Shown: piece after piece, positions 44,140-52,951 of the stretch
Layout of the letters: each line of letters opens with the position of its first letter
Position numbering within the stretch: the stretch's first letter is position 1
Assembly (NCBI RefSeq): GCF_024213375.1
Contig: NZ_JANAVJ010000009.1
Coordinates: forward strand, 93,735 to 157,734
DNA length: 64,000 nt
Origin: Paenibacillus sp. MZ04-78.2
GTDB lineage: Bacteria > Bacillota > Bacilli > Paenibacillales > NBRC-103111
Reading direction: 5' to 3'
Position numbers and translations under genes: made by a program
The notes under the pieces: model-generated
The model's input: the letters and a program-made list of their open reading frames with translations, nothing else
What the model was told of the DNA's origin: nothing
The model's database searches: none

Positions 44140-44661
44140 ATGAAGATGGAAAACGCACAAAAATTAGAAGAAGTCAAGCAAGCGATGAAAAAAGCAAAAG
44201 ATCGCCGCATGTACGAGCGTTATCAGGCGCTATATTTATATTTGCAAGGTACCCGGGCGGAAGCGATTGCGCCTATTTTAAACCGAAGCGTTCAAACGGT
44301 CAAAGGCTATATTCAAGCTTATCAAACAGGTGGTCTTTCCGCTTTGAAAATGAATCATTCACCAGGAGCACCTGTTCGCTTAACGAAAGAGCAGCAGGAA
44401 AAACTAAAGCAGACCATTGTAAGCTCAGTTCCAAATGATGTGGGTTTTACGGCCCGCCACAACTGGACGTTGGAAATCATCGCGGCCTTTATTAAACGAG
44501 AATTTGGCTATACCTATTCGCTTCGTGGTGTTTCGAAAATGATGCATCGCCAAGGGTTAAGCTATACGAAACCCACCTATACCTTGGCGGCGGCGGATGA
44601 AGAAAAGCAGCGCCAGTTTTCGGAAGATACATTCCCGCATTTAAAAAAAACTGATGAATGA
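44140..44661 (+). CDS. IS630 transposase, first frame (DNA-binding part)
   Basis: 173 codons: helix-turn-helix (TRAEAIAPILNRSVQTVKGYIQAY), second binding helix set (GFTARHNWTLEIIAAFIKREF), ending right after the AAAAAAAA slippery run at 44644-44651. The rest of the transposase continues in the overlapping frame. Confidence 0.85.
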   Translation: MKMENAQKLEEVKQAMKKAKDRRMYERYQALYLYLQGTRAEAIAPILNRSVQTVKGYIQAYQTGGLSALKMNHSPGAPVRLTKEQQEKLKQTIVSSVPNDVGFTARHNWTLEIIAAFIKREFGYTYSLRGVSKMMHRQGLSYTKPTYTLAAADEEKQRQFSEDTFPHLKKTDE

Positions 44662-45184
44662 TGAAATCGATTATTTACTGTTTGAAGATGAGTCGATGAT
44701 CCGCGATTACCAAGCCATTCAAAAAACGTGCTTTCTGCGCGGCAAACAGCGGATCATCCGCACCACTGGCAAGCATCGCGGCGTCAAACTGTTGGCAACG
44801 GTTGACTATGCCACTGGCGAGATTGTTTGGCAGGAAGATGAGCAGTACACAGCGGAGACCTTCTTGGGCTTTCTTCAAAAGGTGGTCGCTCACTATCCAA
44901 AGGACAAAATCGTCATCGTGTTGGATAACGCTCGCATTCATCATGCCAAGTTATTGCAGCCGTTTTTGGAAGAGATGAAAGGCCGACTCGAACTGGTTTT
45001 CCTGCCGCCTTACAGTCCGAAATTGAATCTTGTTGAAGGGTTATGGAAATGGCTGAAATCCGATGTAATTAACAATGTGTTCTATCACACGGTGGCCGAA
45101 ATCCGTAACAATGTTCAGCAGTTTATGGACGAAATCATGAAATCTCGGTGGTCGATCATAGATCGGCTTTGTGTTAGGTTCTAA
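44654..45184 (+). CDS. IS630 transposase, second frame (DDE catalytic part)
   Basis: 176 codons with the DDE triad: FEDES (first Asp), VLDNARIHHAK (second), and NLVEGLWKWLK (Glu). It overlaps the first frame by 8 bases next to an A8 run, the arrangement by which IS630 elements make a fusion protein by programmed frameshift; it also has its own ATG. Confidence 0.85.
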   Translation: MNDEIDYLLFEDESMIRDYQAIQKTCFLRGKQRIIRTTGKHRGVKLLATVDYATGEIVWQEDEQYTAETFLGFLQKVVAHYPKDKIVIVLDNARIHHAKLLQPFLEEMKGRLELVFLPPYSPKLNLVEGLWKWLKSDVINNVFYHTVAEIRNNVQQFMDEIMKSRWSIIDRLCVRF

Positions 45185-45329
45185 TTCTAATGAATTCATT
45201 AGTTCAACTTATATAGCTATTATTTCTAAAGGGAAATCGTCCGCACGTGCCATTCGACGAGCTTAGATACTGCTGGCAGCTGATAAAAACAGACCTGGCG
45301 GTTTCTTGAAACAATTGGAAATAAGCGTA

Positions 45330-45692
45330 TGCCTATCAAAGCTTTGAGGGCGGCATTGAAAGGAAGAAACGAGTGACACCGCCAAAGGTTACTGGAGAAG
45401 TCGAAGCGAACAGCGTCGCCCTCAGTTGCAGCACACCGCCCCATGGCAGAAACCGATGGGCTCTGGAGCTCTTGGCTGATCGGGCGGTCGAACTGAAATA
45501 CATCGACCGTATCTCTCACGAGATCGTCTGGCAGGTTATAAAAAACGAACTCAACTCAAACCTCACCTCAGTAAATGCTGGTATATCCCTCCTGAGCAGA
45601 ATCCAACGTTTGCGGCAGCGACGGATGATGTACTGGCTGTCTATCGATTGCCCTACGATGCCGACTGTCCCGTCATGTGCATGGACCTGAGG
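45330..45692 (+). pseudogene. Decayed second IS630-family transposase
   Basis: Plus-strand frames read IERKKRVTPPKVTGEVEA, then WALELLADRAVELKYIDRIS, then in another phase KCWYIPPEQNPTFAAATDD and RLPYDADCPVMCMDL. These are consecutive blocks of the ISRso-like IS630 transposase, broken by at least one frameshift and ending before the catalytic part. A different element from the intact IS630 beside it. From 45693 to 45986 nothing is recognised. Confidence 0.7.
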
Positions 45693-45986
45693 TGACACAT
45701 CCCTTCTATTCTGAATTAGCTCAGGAACTGTCGGCATGAGAGTGTACTTTGAAACAAAAACCAAAAGAGCGTAGACTAAGCAGTTTACCAAGGTTGAAGC
45801 AAGAATAAAATTAAGGTGTCTTTATCCACAATTTAAGAATTGATGGAGTACCATTAGCATCATGTGAAGAATATGTCAATTATAACTGATAACTCCATAT
45901 AAAGAGAAAATATGTATTAAAATTCAAAAAAAATGGATATGAAAACTCTATCCATTTTTATTTCGCCAGCGGACTTCCCTTTTTTA

Positions 45987-46183
45987 TTATTCCGCAGAAC
46001 CGTGAACCTTGACCGCCAAGTCGGGGTAAGCAGCGGCCAGTTCGGATGCCCGCTCCTCGATCCGTTTCCGTTCAAAGCCCGCGCCGAACAGCTCGCGATT
46101 CGGCCGGAACGTGACGCTCGTGCCTGTCGCCTCCGTCAAGCCGACCGTCAGCAGCTCCGTCTGCGGAATGACCTGCTTGGATA
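45987..46183 (-). pseudogene. GyrB/ParE-like fragment
   Basis: About 65 codons ending in a stop: KQVIPQTELLTVGLTEATG, TSVTFRPNRELFGAGFE, then RIEERASELAAAYPDLAVKV. TGT-x2-F-x-P-x3-(I/L)-F and the following helix are the ATP-lid/transducer region of type II topoisomerase B subunits. No other part of such a gene is nearby. Its GC-rich base use matches the chromosome, not the surrounding IS elements. Confidence 0.5.
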
Positions 46184-46209
46184 GAGTTGTCCTTTTGTTC
46201 TTGAATAAT

Positions 46210-46246
46210 AAAAAAGACCGGAGAACGTCATACGTTCGTCCGGTCT
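46210..46246 (-). terminator. Terminator of the opuA operon
   Basis: AGACCGGA-GAACGT pairs with ACGTTC-TCCGGTCT on the minus strand, followed by TTTTTT. Confidence 0.88.
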
Positions 46247-46261
46247 GCTAACGCCTCGCCT

Positions 46262-47164
46262 TTACTTCTTCTTCTTCAAATCTTCGATCGAATTTATTTC
46301 CATATATTTCGGGACGACCAGACCGATCTTGGTCCCTTTCAGGTTCGGGCCGAGGTCCTCGAATTTGCCTTTGAACTTCTCGTAATAGTCTTTATGCGTC
46401 GTCGGCAGCCAAGCGGCCACGATTGCGTCAACGTCTCCGCCGGCGACGCCCGCCCACATCGGCCCCGCTTCCACCTGCAGCATATCCACCTTGTAGCCGA
46501 GGCGCGATTCGAGCACCTGCTTGACGACGTTCGTGCTGGCGAGCTCCGAATCCCAAGCGACGTAGGCGAGCTTCAGCTTCCGGCCTTCGGCCTTCGGCAC
46601 GTCCTTCACCCAGCCGTCCACCTTGGCGGCGTTCTCTTTCACCCAATCGGCCGCAGCAACTTCCGGCTTCTTGCCGTCCATGACCGCCCCCATCACTTTC
46701 TCCATGTCGGCCGCGGTCCATTCGAACTTGTCGAGCACCGCATAGGCGGACGGCTCGGCCGTTTTAAGCCCCGTTCTTGCGATCGTATGAATCTCTTCAT
46801 CCGCTCCGTAAACGCCTTTCGGGTCCTGCAAATAGTTGAGGTCGTATTTGGCGAACATCCAGTGCGGCGTCCAACCGGTAATAATGATCGGCTTTTTCGC
46901 TTTATACGCTCTGTCCAGCGCCGCAGTCATCGCCGTGCTGGAGCCCTCCACGAGCTTCCAGTCGGTCAAGCCATACTCTTTTAGCGCTTGGCTCGTTGAC
47001 TTCATAATGCCCGCACCGGGGTCGATACCGATAATTTCATATTTGACTTGATCCCCCACAAACGCCGAGGTGTCAGAGCTCTTGGCCCCGCACCCAGCGG
47101 CTAGCAGAGCGGCCCCGAGCAAACACAACGTCATCCACAGCAGATTCCGGTTTCGTTTTTTCAA
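46262..47164 (-). CDS. opuAC: Glycine betaine ABC transporter substrate-binding lipoprotein
   Basis: 300 aa. Lipobox LLAAGC, signal peptide before it. OpuAC-type fold with the tryptophan cage for trimethylammonium (IITGWTPHWMF, VAWDSELAST, AGPMWAGVAGGD, AAWLPTTHKDYY). It captures glycine betaine/proline betaine outside the membrane. Third gene of the operon; overlaps the permease stop by four bases. Confidence 0.92.
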   Translation of the reverse strand: MKKRNRNLLWMTLCLLGAALLAAGCGAKSSDTSAFVGDQVKYEIIGIDPGAGIMKSTSQALKEYGLTDWKLVEGSSTAMTAALDRAYKAKKPIIITGWTPHWMFAKYDLNYLQDPKGVYGADEEIHTIARTGLKTAEPSAYAVLDKFEWTAADMEKVMGAVMDGKKPEVAAADWVKENAAKVDGWVKDVPKAEGRKLKLAYVAWDSELASTNVVKQVLESRLGYKVDMLQVEAGPMWAGVAGGDVDAIVAAWLPTTHKDYYEKFKGKFEDLGPNLKGTKIGLVVPKYMEINSIEDLKKKK

Positions 47165-48006
47165 TGCTTCTTCTCTCCTTTGGGTTTCTTCTTAAACGCA
47201 TGCTGCGTCAGCCGGTCGAGCACAATCGCCAGAATGACGACGGCGAGCCCCGCTTCGAAGCCTTCGCCCGTCTTGAGCTGGGTAACGGCACGATACACGT
47301 CCGCTCCAAGCCCTTGAGCGCCGATCATCGAAGAGATGACGACCATCGACAGCGAGAGCATGATCGTTTGGTTCACGCCGGCCATCACCGTAGGCAGTGC
47401 CAGCGGGAGCTGGACCTTCCACAGCTTCTGTCCGGGCGTCGTTCCGAAAGCGTCGGCCGCCTCGATCAGGTCGAACGGCACTTGGCGGATGCCAAGGTTC
47501 GTCAGCCGGATCGTCGGAGGCACCGCGAAAATAACGGAAGCGATGACGCCCGGCACAACGCCCAAGCCGAAGAAGGTAACCGCCGGAATCAAATAAACAA
47601 AGGCCGGCATCGTCTGCATAAAATCGAGCAGCGGCGTTAACGTGTTCTGCACCGTCTTGTTTCTCGCGGACCAGATGCCGAGCGGCAGGCCGACGATGAC
47701 CGAGACGAAAGCCGAGGTCATCACGAGCGCGAGCGTATCCATCGTATGGTCCCAGAACCCAAGGTTGGCAATCAGCAGCATGCCGAGCAGGGTAAAAATG
47801 CCGAGCATGAGCCCCGCCGCACGGTAAGCCAGGAATGCGACCAGTACGATGAGCACCAGCGCAGGCGGAAAATGGAACAGCAGCGAAAACAAATCAACCG
47901 TTCCTTCGATTAAGGAAGCAATAAAGCCGAACAGCCACTCGAAGGAGGCAGCGAGCCAGTCGACGAATTTCTCGACCCATTCGGCAATCGGAAGCTTAGG
48001 ACCCAT
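47161..48006 (-). CDS. opuAB: Glycine betaine ABC transporter permease
   Basis: 281 aa with 6-7 membrane segments and the BPD_transp_1 EAA-like loop (LIEAADAFGTTPGQKLWKVQLP). WVEKFVDWLAASFEWLFGF is the amphipathic N-terminus characteristic of OpuAB/ProW. It overlaps the ATPase gene by 11 bases, indicating coupled translation. Confidence 0.93.
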   Translation of the reverse strand: MGPKLPIAEWVEKFVDWLAASFEWLFGFIASLIEGTVDLFSLLFHFPPALVLIVLVAFLAYRAAGLMLGIFTLLGMLLIANLGFWDHTMDTLALVMTSAFVSVIVGLPLGIWSARNKTVQNTLTPLLDFMQTMPAFVYLIPAVTFFGLGVVPGVIASVIFAVPPTIRLTNLGIRQVPFDLIEAADAFGTTPGQKLWKVQLPLALPTVMAGVNQTIMLSLSMVVISSMIGAQGLGADVYRAVTQLKTGEGFEAGLAVVILAIVLDRLTQHAFKKKPKGEKKH

Positions 48007-49204
48007 CCGTGGTCACCGCCTCTCGAACCCGGTCGTGGTTGCCGGCCAACGCTCCGAGCACCGCGCCGCGAATAATGACGCCGAGCAGCCGCCCGTTTTC
48101 AGAGGTTACGGCCACCGGCACCCGGCTTGTGCTAACGGTATCGAACAAATCGCTCAGCAGCGTATTGGGCGCTACCGTCGGCACCTCGGAAATGATGATC
48201 CCATCAAGCGTCAGGTGCTCCCGGATCGCCCGGGCCGCGTCTTCGGCCGTCAATACGCCGAGTAGCCGCTTGGCGCTGTCAACGACGAACAAGTTGGAAA
48301 TGCCGTTCTCCCGCATCAGCGCCAGCGCCACGCGCGGCCCCCCGCGATCATACACGATCGTCTCCGGCCGGCGCATCACATGCGAGGCGTTCAATACCCG
48401 GGACAGATCGACATCTTCAATAAACTTCTCCACATATTCGTTGGCCGGGGTGATCATAATCTCCTCAGGCGTGCCGATCTGGACGATGGTGCCGTCTTTC
48501 ATCAGCGCGATCCGATCCCCAATCCTCAGCGCTTCGTTCAAATCGTGCGTGATGAAAATGATCGTCTTCTTCAGCTTTTCCTGCAGCTCGCGCAGCTCTT
48601 CCTGCATGTCCTTGCGGATCAGCGGGTCAAGCGCGCTGAACGCTTCGTCCATCAAGAGGACCTGCGGCGAATTGGCGAGCGCCCGGGCCAGTCCGACGCG
48701 CTGCTGCATGCCGCCGCTCAGCTGGTCCGGATATTGATCCGCCCATTCCTCCAGCCCAACCAGTGAAAGCGCTTCCCGCGCTTTTTCTCTGCGGATTTTG
48801 GCTGGTACCTTTTGCACCTCCAGCCCGAACTCGACATTTTGCACAACCGTCTTATGCGGGAACAGCGCGAACTTCTGAAACACCATGCTCATCGCCGTCC
48901 GGCGGAATTCGCGCAGCCGTTCCTCGTTCATGTCTACAATATTTTCACCGCGGAACAGGATGCTTCCGTCCGTCGGTTCAATCAGTCGGTTCAGCAGCCG
49001 GATCAGGGTCGATTTGCCGCTGCCGGACAGCCCCATAATGACGAAAATTTCTCCTTCATTGACCGTAAAGCTCGCGCGGTTCACGCCCACGGTCTGTTTC
49101 GTCTCCGCAAAGATACGCTTCTTGCTCCAGCCTTGGTTAAGAAGCTCAAGCGCCTTCTCCGAATGCTGACCGAAAATTTTGGTCAATTGCTTTACTTCAA
49201 TCAA
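47996..49204 (-). CDS. opuAA: Glycine betaine ABC transporter ATPase with CBS domains
   Basis: 402 aa. Walker A GLSGSGKSTLIRLLNR, signature LSGGMQQRVGLARAL, Walker B VLLMDEAFSALDPL; residues ~280-400 are two CBS domains, which in OpuA sense ionic strength and in some species c-di-AMP. First gene of opuAA-AB-AC; osmoprotectant uptake under salt stress. A TTGACC-17-TAAACT promoter lies upstream. Confidence 0.93.
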   Translation of the reverse strand: MIEVKQLTKIFGQHSEKALELLNQGWSKKRIFAETKQTVGVNRASFTVNEGEIFVIMGLSGSGKSTLIRLLNRLIEPTDGSILFRGENIVDMNEERLREFRRTAMSMVFQKFALFPHKTVVQNVEFGLEVQKVPAKIRREKAREALSLVGLEEWADQYPDQLSGGMQQRVGLARALANSPQVLLMDEAFSALDPLIRKDMQEELRELQEKLKKTIIFITHDLNEALRIGDRIALMKDGTIVQIGTPEEIMITPANEYVEKFIEDVDLSRVLNASHVMRRPETIVYDRGGPRVALALMRENGISNLFVVDSAKRLLGVLTAEDAARAIREHLTLDGIIISEVPTVAPNTLLSDLFDTVSTSRVPVAVTSENGRLLGVIIRGAVLGALAGNHDRVREAVTTDGS

Positions 49205-49236
49205 AGCCGTATCCCCCCATTCTTTCGATGCTCTTA

Positions 49237-49265
49237 AGTTTACAGGCGCATAGGCGATGGGTCAA
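49237..49265 (-). promoter_or_regulatory. SigA-type promoter of the opuA operon
   Basis: Minus-strand TTGACC (49265-49260), 17-bp spacer, TAAACT (49242-49237), 33 bp before opuAA. Confidence 0.6.
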
Positions 49266-49284
49266 AAGCGAAAAAAGTTTGTTT

Positions 49285-49324
49285 CGTACGTACAGAAAAA
49301 ACTTTACATACGTTTTGTACAGAA
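49285..49324. promoter_or_regulatory. Candidate GbsR-type operator region
   Basis: Between divergent opuA and gbsR: GTACAGAA occurs twice (49290-49297 and 49317-49324), the first overlapping the palindrome CGTACG. It is just upstream of the opuA -35 box. Confidence 0.35.
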
Positions 49325-49477
49325 TACTCCCATTTCCTCCAAATTCCTTTCCTACTAGTAGCTTTACTTTCAAATGCATGTTCAATACAATACAATGAGA
49401 ATATTTATTTTAGGCAAAGCATTCCGCCGTGGAACGGCTTCTACCGGCGGCAGCATCTGCAGGAGGCATAACTAATT

Positions 49478-50053
49478 ATGAACAACTGGGTTGGGATGAC
49501 GGAAGAACAAGCTGGCATCGTTCAAAAAGCCCGTAAACGCGTAATCGAATCCATCGGAAAAAATATGGATTTATATGGCGTCACCCTTTCCACCGGCCAT
49601 TTGTACGGCATGATGTTTTTTCAGGATAAGCCTATGACGCTTGATGAAATGGGCGAAGAGATGGGCATGAGCAAAACGAGCATGAGTACGAGCGTACGCA
49701 CGCTGACGGATCTCAAAATGGTGCATAAAGTATGGGCAAAAGGAACGCGAAAAGATTTGTACGAGGTCGAGCCGGACTGGTACCAGACGTTCGCGGATTT
49801 TTTCGTCATCAAATGGCAGAAGTCCATCGAGATGAACGTGCAGGCGCTGCGCAAATCTGCGGTCGAGCTGAAGCGGCTTGCGGAGAACGATCCAAACAAC
49901 GAGGCGCTGCAAAGCATTGTCGCCACCGACACCCGCAAGCTGAAGGAAGCGATCCACTACTACTTGTGGCTCGGACGCTTGATCGATACGTTCGAATCCG
50001 GGGAGGTTTTCAAGCTGGTGCCGAAGGAGGAGCCGCAAGCGGACTCCCAATAG
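49478..50053 (+). CDS. gbsR: GbsR/MarR-family osmoprotectant regulator
   Basis: 191 aa. N-terminal winged helix (PMTLDEMGEEMGMSKTSMSTSVRTLTD) and the C-terminal part typical of GbsR (RKDLYEVEPDWYQTFADFF..). In B. subtilis GbsR senses choline and represses gbsAB and opuB. Here it is divergent from opuA, suggesting control of betaine uptake. No gbsAB genes within the window. Confidence 0.85.
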   Translation: MNNWVGMTEEQAGIVQKARKRVIESIGKNMDLYGVTLSTGHLYGMMFFQDKPMTLDEMGEEMGMSKTSMSTSVRTLTDLKMVHKVWAKGTRKDLYEVEPDWYQTFADFFVIKWQKSIEMNVQALRKSAVELKRLAENDPNNEALQSIVATDTRKLKEAIHYYLWLGRLIDTFESGEVFKLVPKEEPQADSQ

Positions 50054-50075
50054 TACGCTGTATATATGATGATAT

Positions 50076-50108
50076 GCCGTGCCGAAGACGATTCGGTACG
50101 GCTTTTTT
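50076..50108 (+). terminator. Terminator after gbsR
   Basis: GCCGTGCCGA (50076-50085) pairs with TCGGTACGGC (50093-50102, one mismatch), then six T. Confidence 0.85.
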
Positions 50109-50233
50109 GCGTCCACAGAAATCGTCCTCAATACAACATTATCCAACAAAAGTCTAAAGATTTTGGGCGAATATGCCGATACATGTACCATTGTCTGACC
50201 AGACGAATACAAACGGAACAGGAGTGAAGGAGC

Positions 50234-52825
50234 TTGCGCTTTAGAATGCAAAAAGTGTTCTTGTTGTTGCTTACCGTCGTTTTGAGCACTTGCAGTTTTG
50301 GCGTCATGAGCGCATCGGCCGCGGATGTCATCACGAAGCTGGTTTTGAACAAAAATGAACTTTCGCTGGACGTGGGCAGTACCGCCAACCTGACAGCCAC
50401 TGCGATTTACGACAACGGAAAGACGGAAACGGTAACGATCAAGACCGAGTGGAATTCCGAAGACCCGAACATCGCCTCGGTGTACGCCGGTGTCATTACG
50501 GCCAAAGCGGAAGGCGACGTGATCATTACAGCCAAATATATGACGGAGCAAGTTCCCGTCAAAGTAAAAGTAACCAAACGGGTCAAATCGCTCATCAGTG
50601 ACAAGCAAAAAATCGATCTGCGCAAAGGCCAGTCGGAGCAGGTTAAGCTGAAGGCTTATTACGAAGACGGCTCGTCGGAAGATGTGACCGCGAAAGCGGA
50701 ATGGACCATCGACAACGGCACCATCGCCACCCTCTTTAACGGAAAGGTGACCGCCCAAGGCTCCGGCTCCGGCACCATGACGGCGAAGTTCGGCAATCAA
50801 TCGATCTCGATCCCGCTGACCGTCGAAGTGGTCAAGCGCGTCGATGCCGACAAATCCCGGGTTTCGCTGCTGCTGAACCAATCGGAAACGATCCGGCTGC
50901 TCGCCACGTATCCTGACGGAACGACGGAAGATGTGACGGAAAGCGCCAACTGGACGTCCGACAACACGGATGTCGCCGATGCGCTCAAAGGCAAAATTAC
51001 CGGTTACGGTCCGGGACAGGCGAACATTACCGCCACCTACGGAACGAAGACGGCCAAGATTAAAGTGGATGTCGACAACGCTATCAAGCTCGATCTGAGC
51101 AAGCAGAACCTTCTAATGAAGAAAAGCACGACCGAGCAGTTGAAATTGACCGCCACCTATCCGAACGGAAATACGGAAGATATTACCGACCGCGCAGAGT
51201 GGTCGTCCTCCGACGATACGATCGTTTATGTCGTCAAAGGTAAAATCAGCGCCAACAAAACGGGCGAAGCGACCGTGCAAGCCAAATACGGCGAGAAAAC
51301 CGTGACCGTCACTGTTGACGTCGACGTGCCCCGCCGTCTGGAGCTGAGCAAAGATACGATTACTTTGAATTCGGGCAAATCGGAGCAGCTCACGCTCGAC
51401 GCCACCTACGCCGACGGCAGCAGCGAGGATGTAACCGGTCAAGCGAAGTGGACCTCCGATAAGGAAACCATCGCCAGCGTCATTAACGGCAAAGTCACCG
51501 CCGTGAAAGCGGGCGAAGCGACGATTACAGCCAAATACGGCGAAAAAACCGTAACGGCCAAAGTGCTGGTCGATATTCCCAACGTTCTTGTACCAAGTAA
51601 GAAGAAAGTGAATTTCCAAATCGGAGATTCGGAGCAAATTACGCTGAAAGCTGTCTATCCAGACGGTGTAAACGAAGGCGGGCTGGAGAAAAAAGCGGAG
51701 TGGACGTCCTCCAACGACCAAATCGCCGAAGTGCGCGGCGGGATGATTACGGGGATCGGCACAGGTACCGCCACGATCACCGCGAAGTTCGGCAACCGCT
51801 CGACGACCATCCAGGTGTCCGTCGGCGTATTGAAAACGTTGAATGCGGACGCGACCAGCCTGGTCCTGAAAAAAGGCGACGTCCGGACGATCAAATTGGA
51901 CGCGACCTATACGGACGGCAAGACGAACAACGTAGCGCAGGATGCGGAATGGACGAGCTCCAATCCGGCGGTCGCTTCGGTCAGCGAAGGCACGATCAAA
52001 GCGCTGGCTTCGGGTGAAACGGCGATCACCGCGAAAGTCGATGCGAAGACGGTGACGATTACCGTGCAAGTCGATATGGCCAGCACGCTGAAAGCGAACC
52101 CGGCTTCCATTCAGATGGACTTGGGCGAATCCCGCACGATCAAGCTGACTTCCATCGATGCCACCGGCAAATCGGAGGATGTGGAAGGTACGGCAGAATG
52201 GACCTCGGTGAGCCCGACGATCGCGCAGGTTGAGAAAGGCGTCGTGACCGCCTTGGCCCGCGGCAAGACGACCATCACGGCCAAATTCGGCGGAAAAACC
52301 GTATCGATCCCGGTCGACATCGGTTCCGTGCAGGATCTGGTGCCGGACAAGCGCTATCTTCCGATGAAGACGGGAGGCACCTTCCAGGTTAAGTTAACGG
52401 CTACGATGGCGGACGGCACGACGAAAGACGTCACGTCGCAGGCCCAATGGAAATCGACCAACTACAAATTGCTTGAGGTGGAGAACGGGCTGGTGAAAGC
52501 GATCGCTTCCGGAAGCGCTTCGATCTCCGCGACCTTCAATGGCAAGAGCGTCTCGATTCCGGTCGACATCGACCGTCTCAAATATTTGAAGACGGATGTC
52601 GTTACCGCAAATATGAAGCCGGGCGAAACGCTGAATGTCAAGGCGATAGCGACCTTTATGGACAGCTCGGATCTGGACGTGACCGTATCCGGCCTTTGGA
52701 ACTCCAGCAACATTCGGGTAGCCGACGTGAAAGACGGAGTGATCAAAGCGACCGGAAAAGGACGCGCCACCCTCACCGTTGGCTATGCGGGCAAGAAAAC
52801 GACCATTCTAGTGACGGTAAACTAA
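50234..52825 (+). CDS. Secreted protein of ten tandem bacterial Ig-like (BIG2) domains
   Basis: 863 aa from the TTG at 50234 (GGAG nine bases upstream); an in-frame ATG follows at 50246. Sec signal (VFLLLLTVVLSTCSFGVMSASAA). The rest is ten repeats of ~83 residues, each with the pattern (L/V)-x5-G-x-(S/T)-x3-L-x-(A/L)-x(2)-Y-x-DG-x2-(E/K)-D(V/I)T and AxWxS-x6-V-x5-I-x(3)-GxAxITAxY. BIG2 domains form extended rods on surface proteins. No wall-anchor motif or catalytic domain, so it may be secreted or held by partners. Confidence 0.87.
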   Translation: MRFRMQKVFLLLLTVVLSTCSFGVMSASAADVITKLVLNKNELSLDVGSTANLTATAIYDNGKTETVTIKTEWNSEDPNIASVYAGVITAKAEGDVIITAKYMTEQVPVKVKVTKRVKSLISDKQKIDLRKGQSEQVKLKAYYEDGSSEDVTAKAEWTIDNGTIATLFNGKVTAQGSGSGTMTAKFGNQSISIPLTVEVVKRVDADKSRVSLLLNQSETIRLLATYPDGTTEDVTESANWTSDNTDVADALKGKITGYGPGQANITATYGTKTAKIKVDVDNAIKLDLSKQNLLMKKSTTEQLKLTATYPNGNTEDITDRAEWSSSDDTIVYVVKGKISANKTGEATVQAKYGEKTVTVTVDVDVPRRLELSKDTITLNSGKSEQLTLDATYADGSSEDVTGQAKWTSDKETIASVINGKVTAVKAGEATITAKYGEKTVTAKVLVDIPNVLVPSKKKVNFQIGDSEQITLKAVYPDGVNEGGLEKKAEWTSSNDQIAEVRGGMITGIGTGTATITAKFGNRSTTIQVSVGVLKTLNADATSLVLKKGDVRTIKLDATYTDGKTNNVAQDAEWTSSNPAVASVSEGTIKALASGETAITAKVDAKTVTITVQVDMASTLKANPASIQMDLGESRTIKLTSIDATGKSEDVEGTAEWTSVSPTIAQVEKGVVTALARGKTTITAKFGGKTVSIPVDIGSVQDLVPDKRYLPMKTGGTFQVKLTATMADGTTKDVTSQAQWKSTNYKLLEVENGLVKAIASGSASISATFNGKSVSIPVDIDRLKYLKTDVVTANMKPGETLNVKAIATFMDSSDLDVTVSGLWNSSNIRVADVKDGVIKATGKGRATLTVGYAGKKTTILVTVN

Positions 52826-52835
52826 CCGGTATACA

Positions 52836-52882
52836 AACAGCGTTCGGAACCTCTGTATAGGGGAACCGGACGTTGTTTTTTT
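52836..52882 (+). terminator. Terminator after the BIG2 gene
   Basis: AACAGCGTTCGGAACC pairs imperfectly with the GGGAACCGGACGTTGTT arm and ends in seven T. Confidence 0.7.
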
Positions 52883-52951
52883 GTTCGGCCCAACTTACAA
52901 GCATTTCGCTTTTCTAGCGCATACGGTGTAATCATGAAAGGAGTGGGTAGA

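Larger units (their letters stand above)
44046..45214 (+). mobile_element. IS630-family insertion sequence
   Basis: About 1.17 kb. The ends carry an 18-bp perfect inverted repeat (44044-44061 and 45199-45216), beginning CTATATAAGTTGAACTAA. The symmetry includes the TA expected as the duplicated target, so the exact border cannot be placed to the base. Two overlapping transposase frames and full ends make it look intact. Confidence 0.88.

Noticed and set aside
49571..50881. 436-codon minus-strand frame
   Set aside because: Shadow of gbsR and the BIG2 gene.
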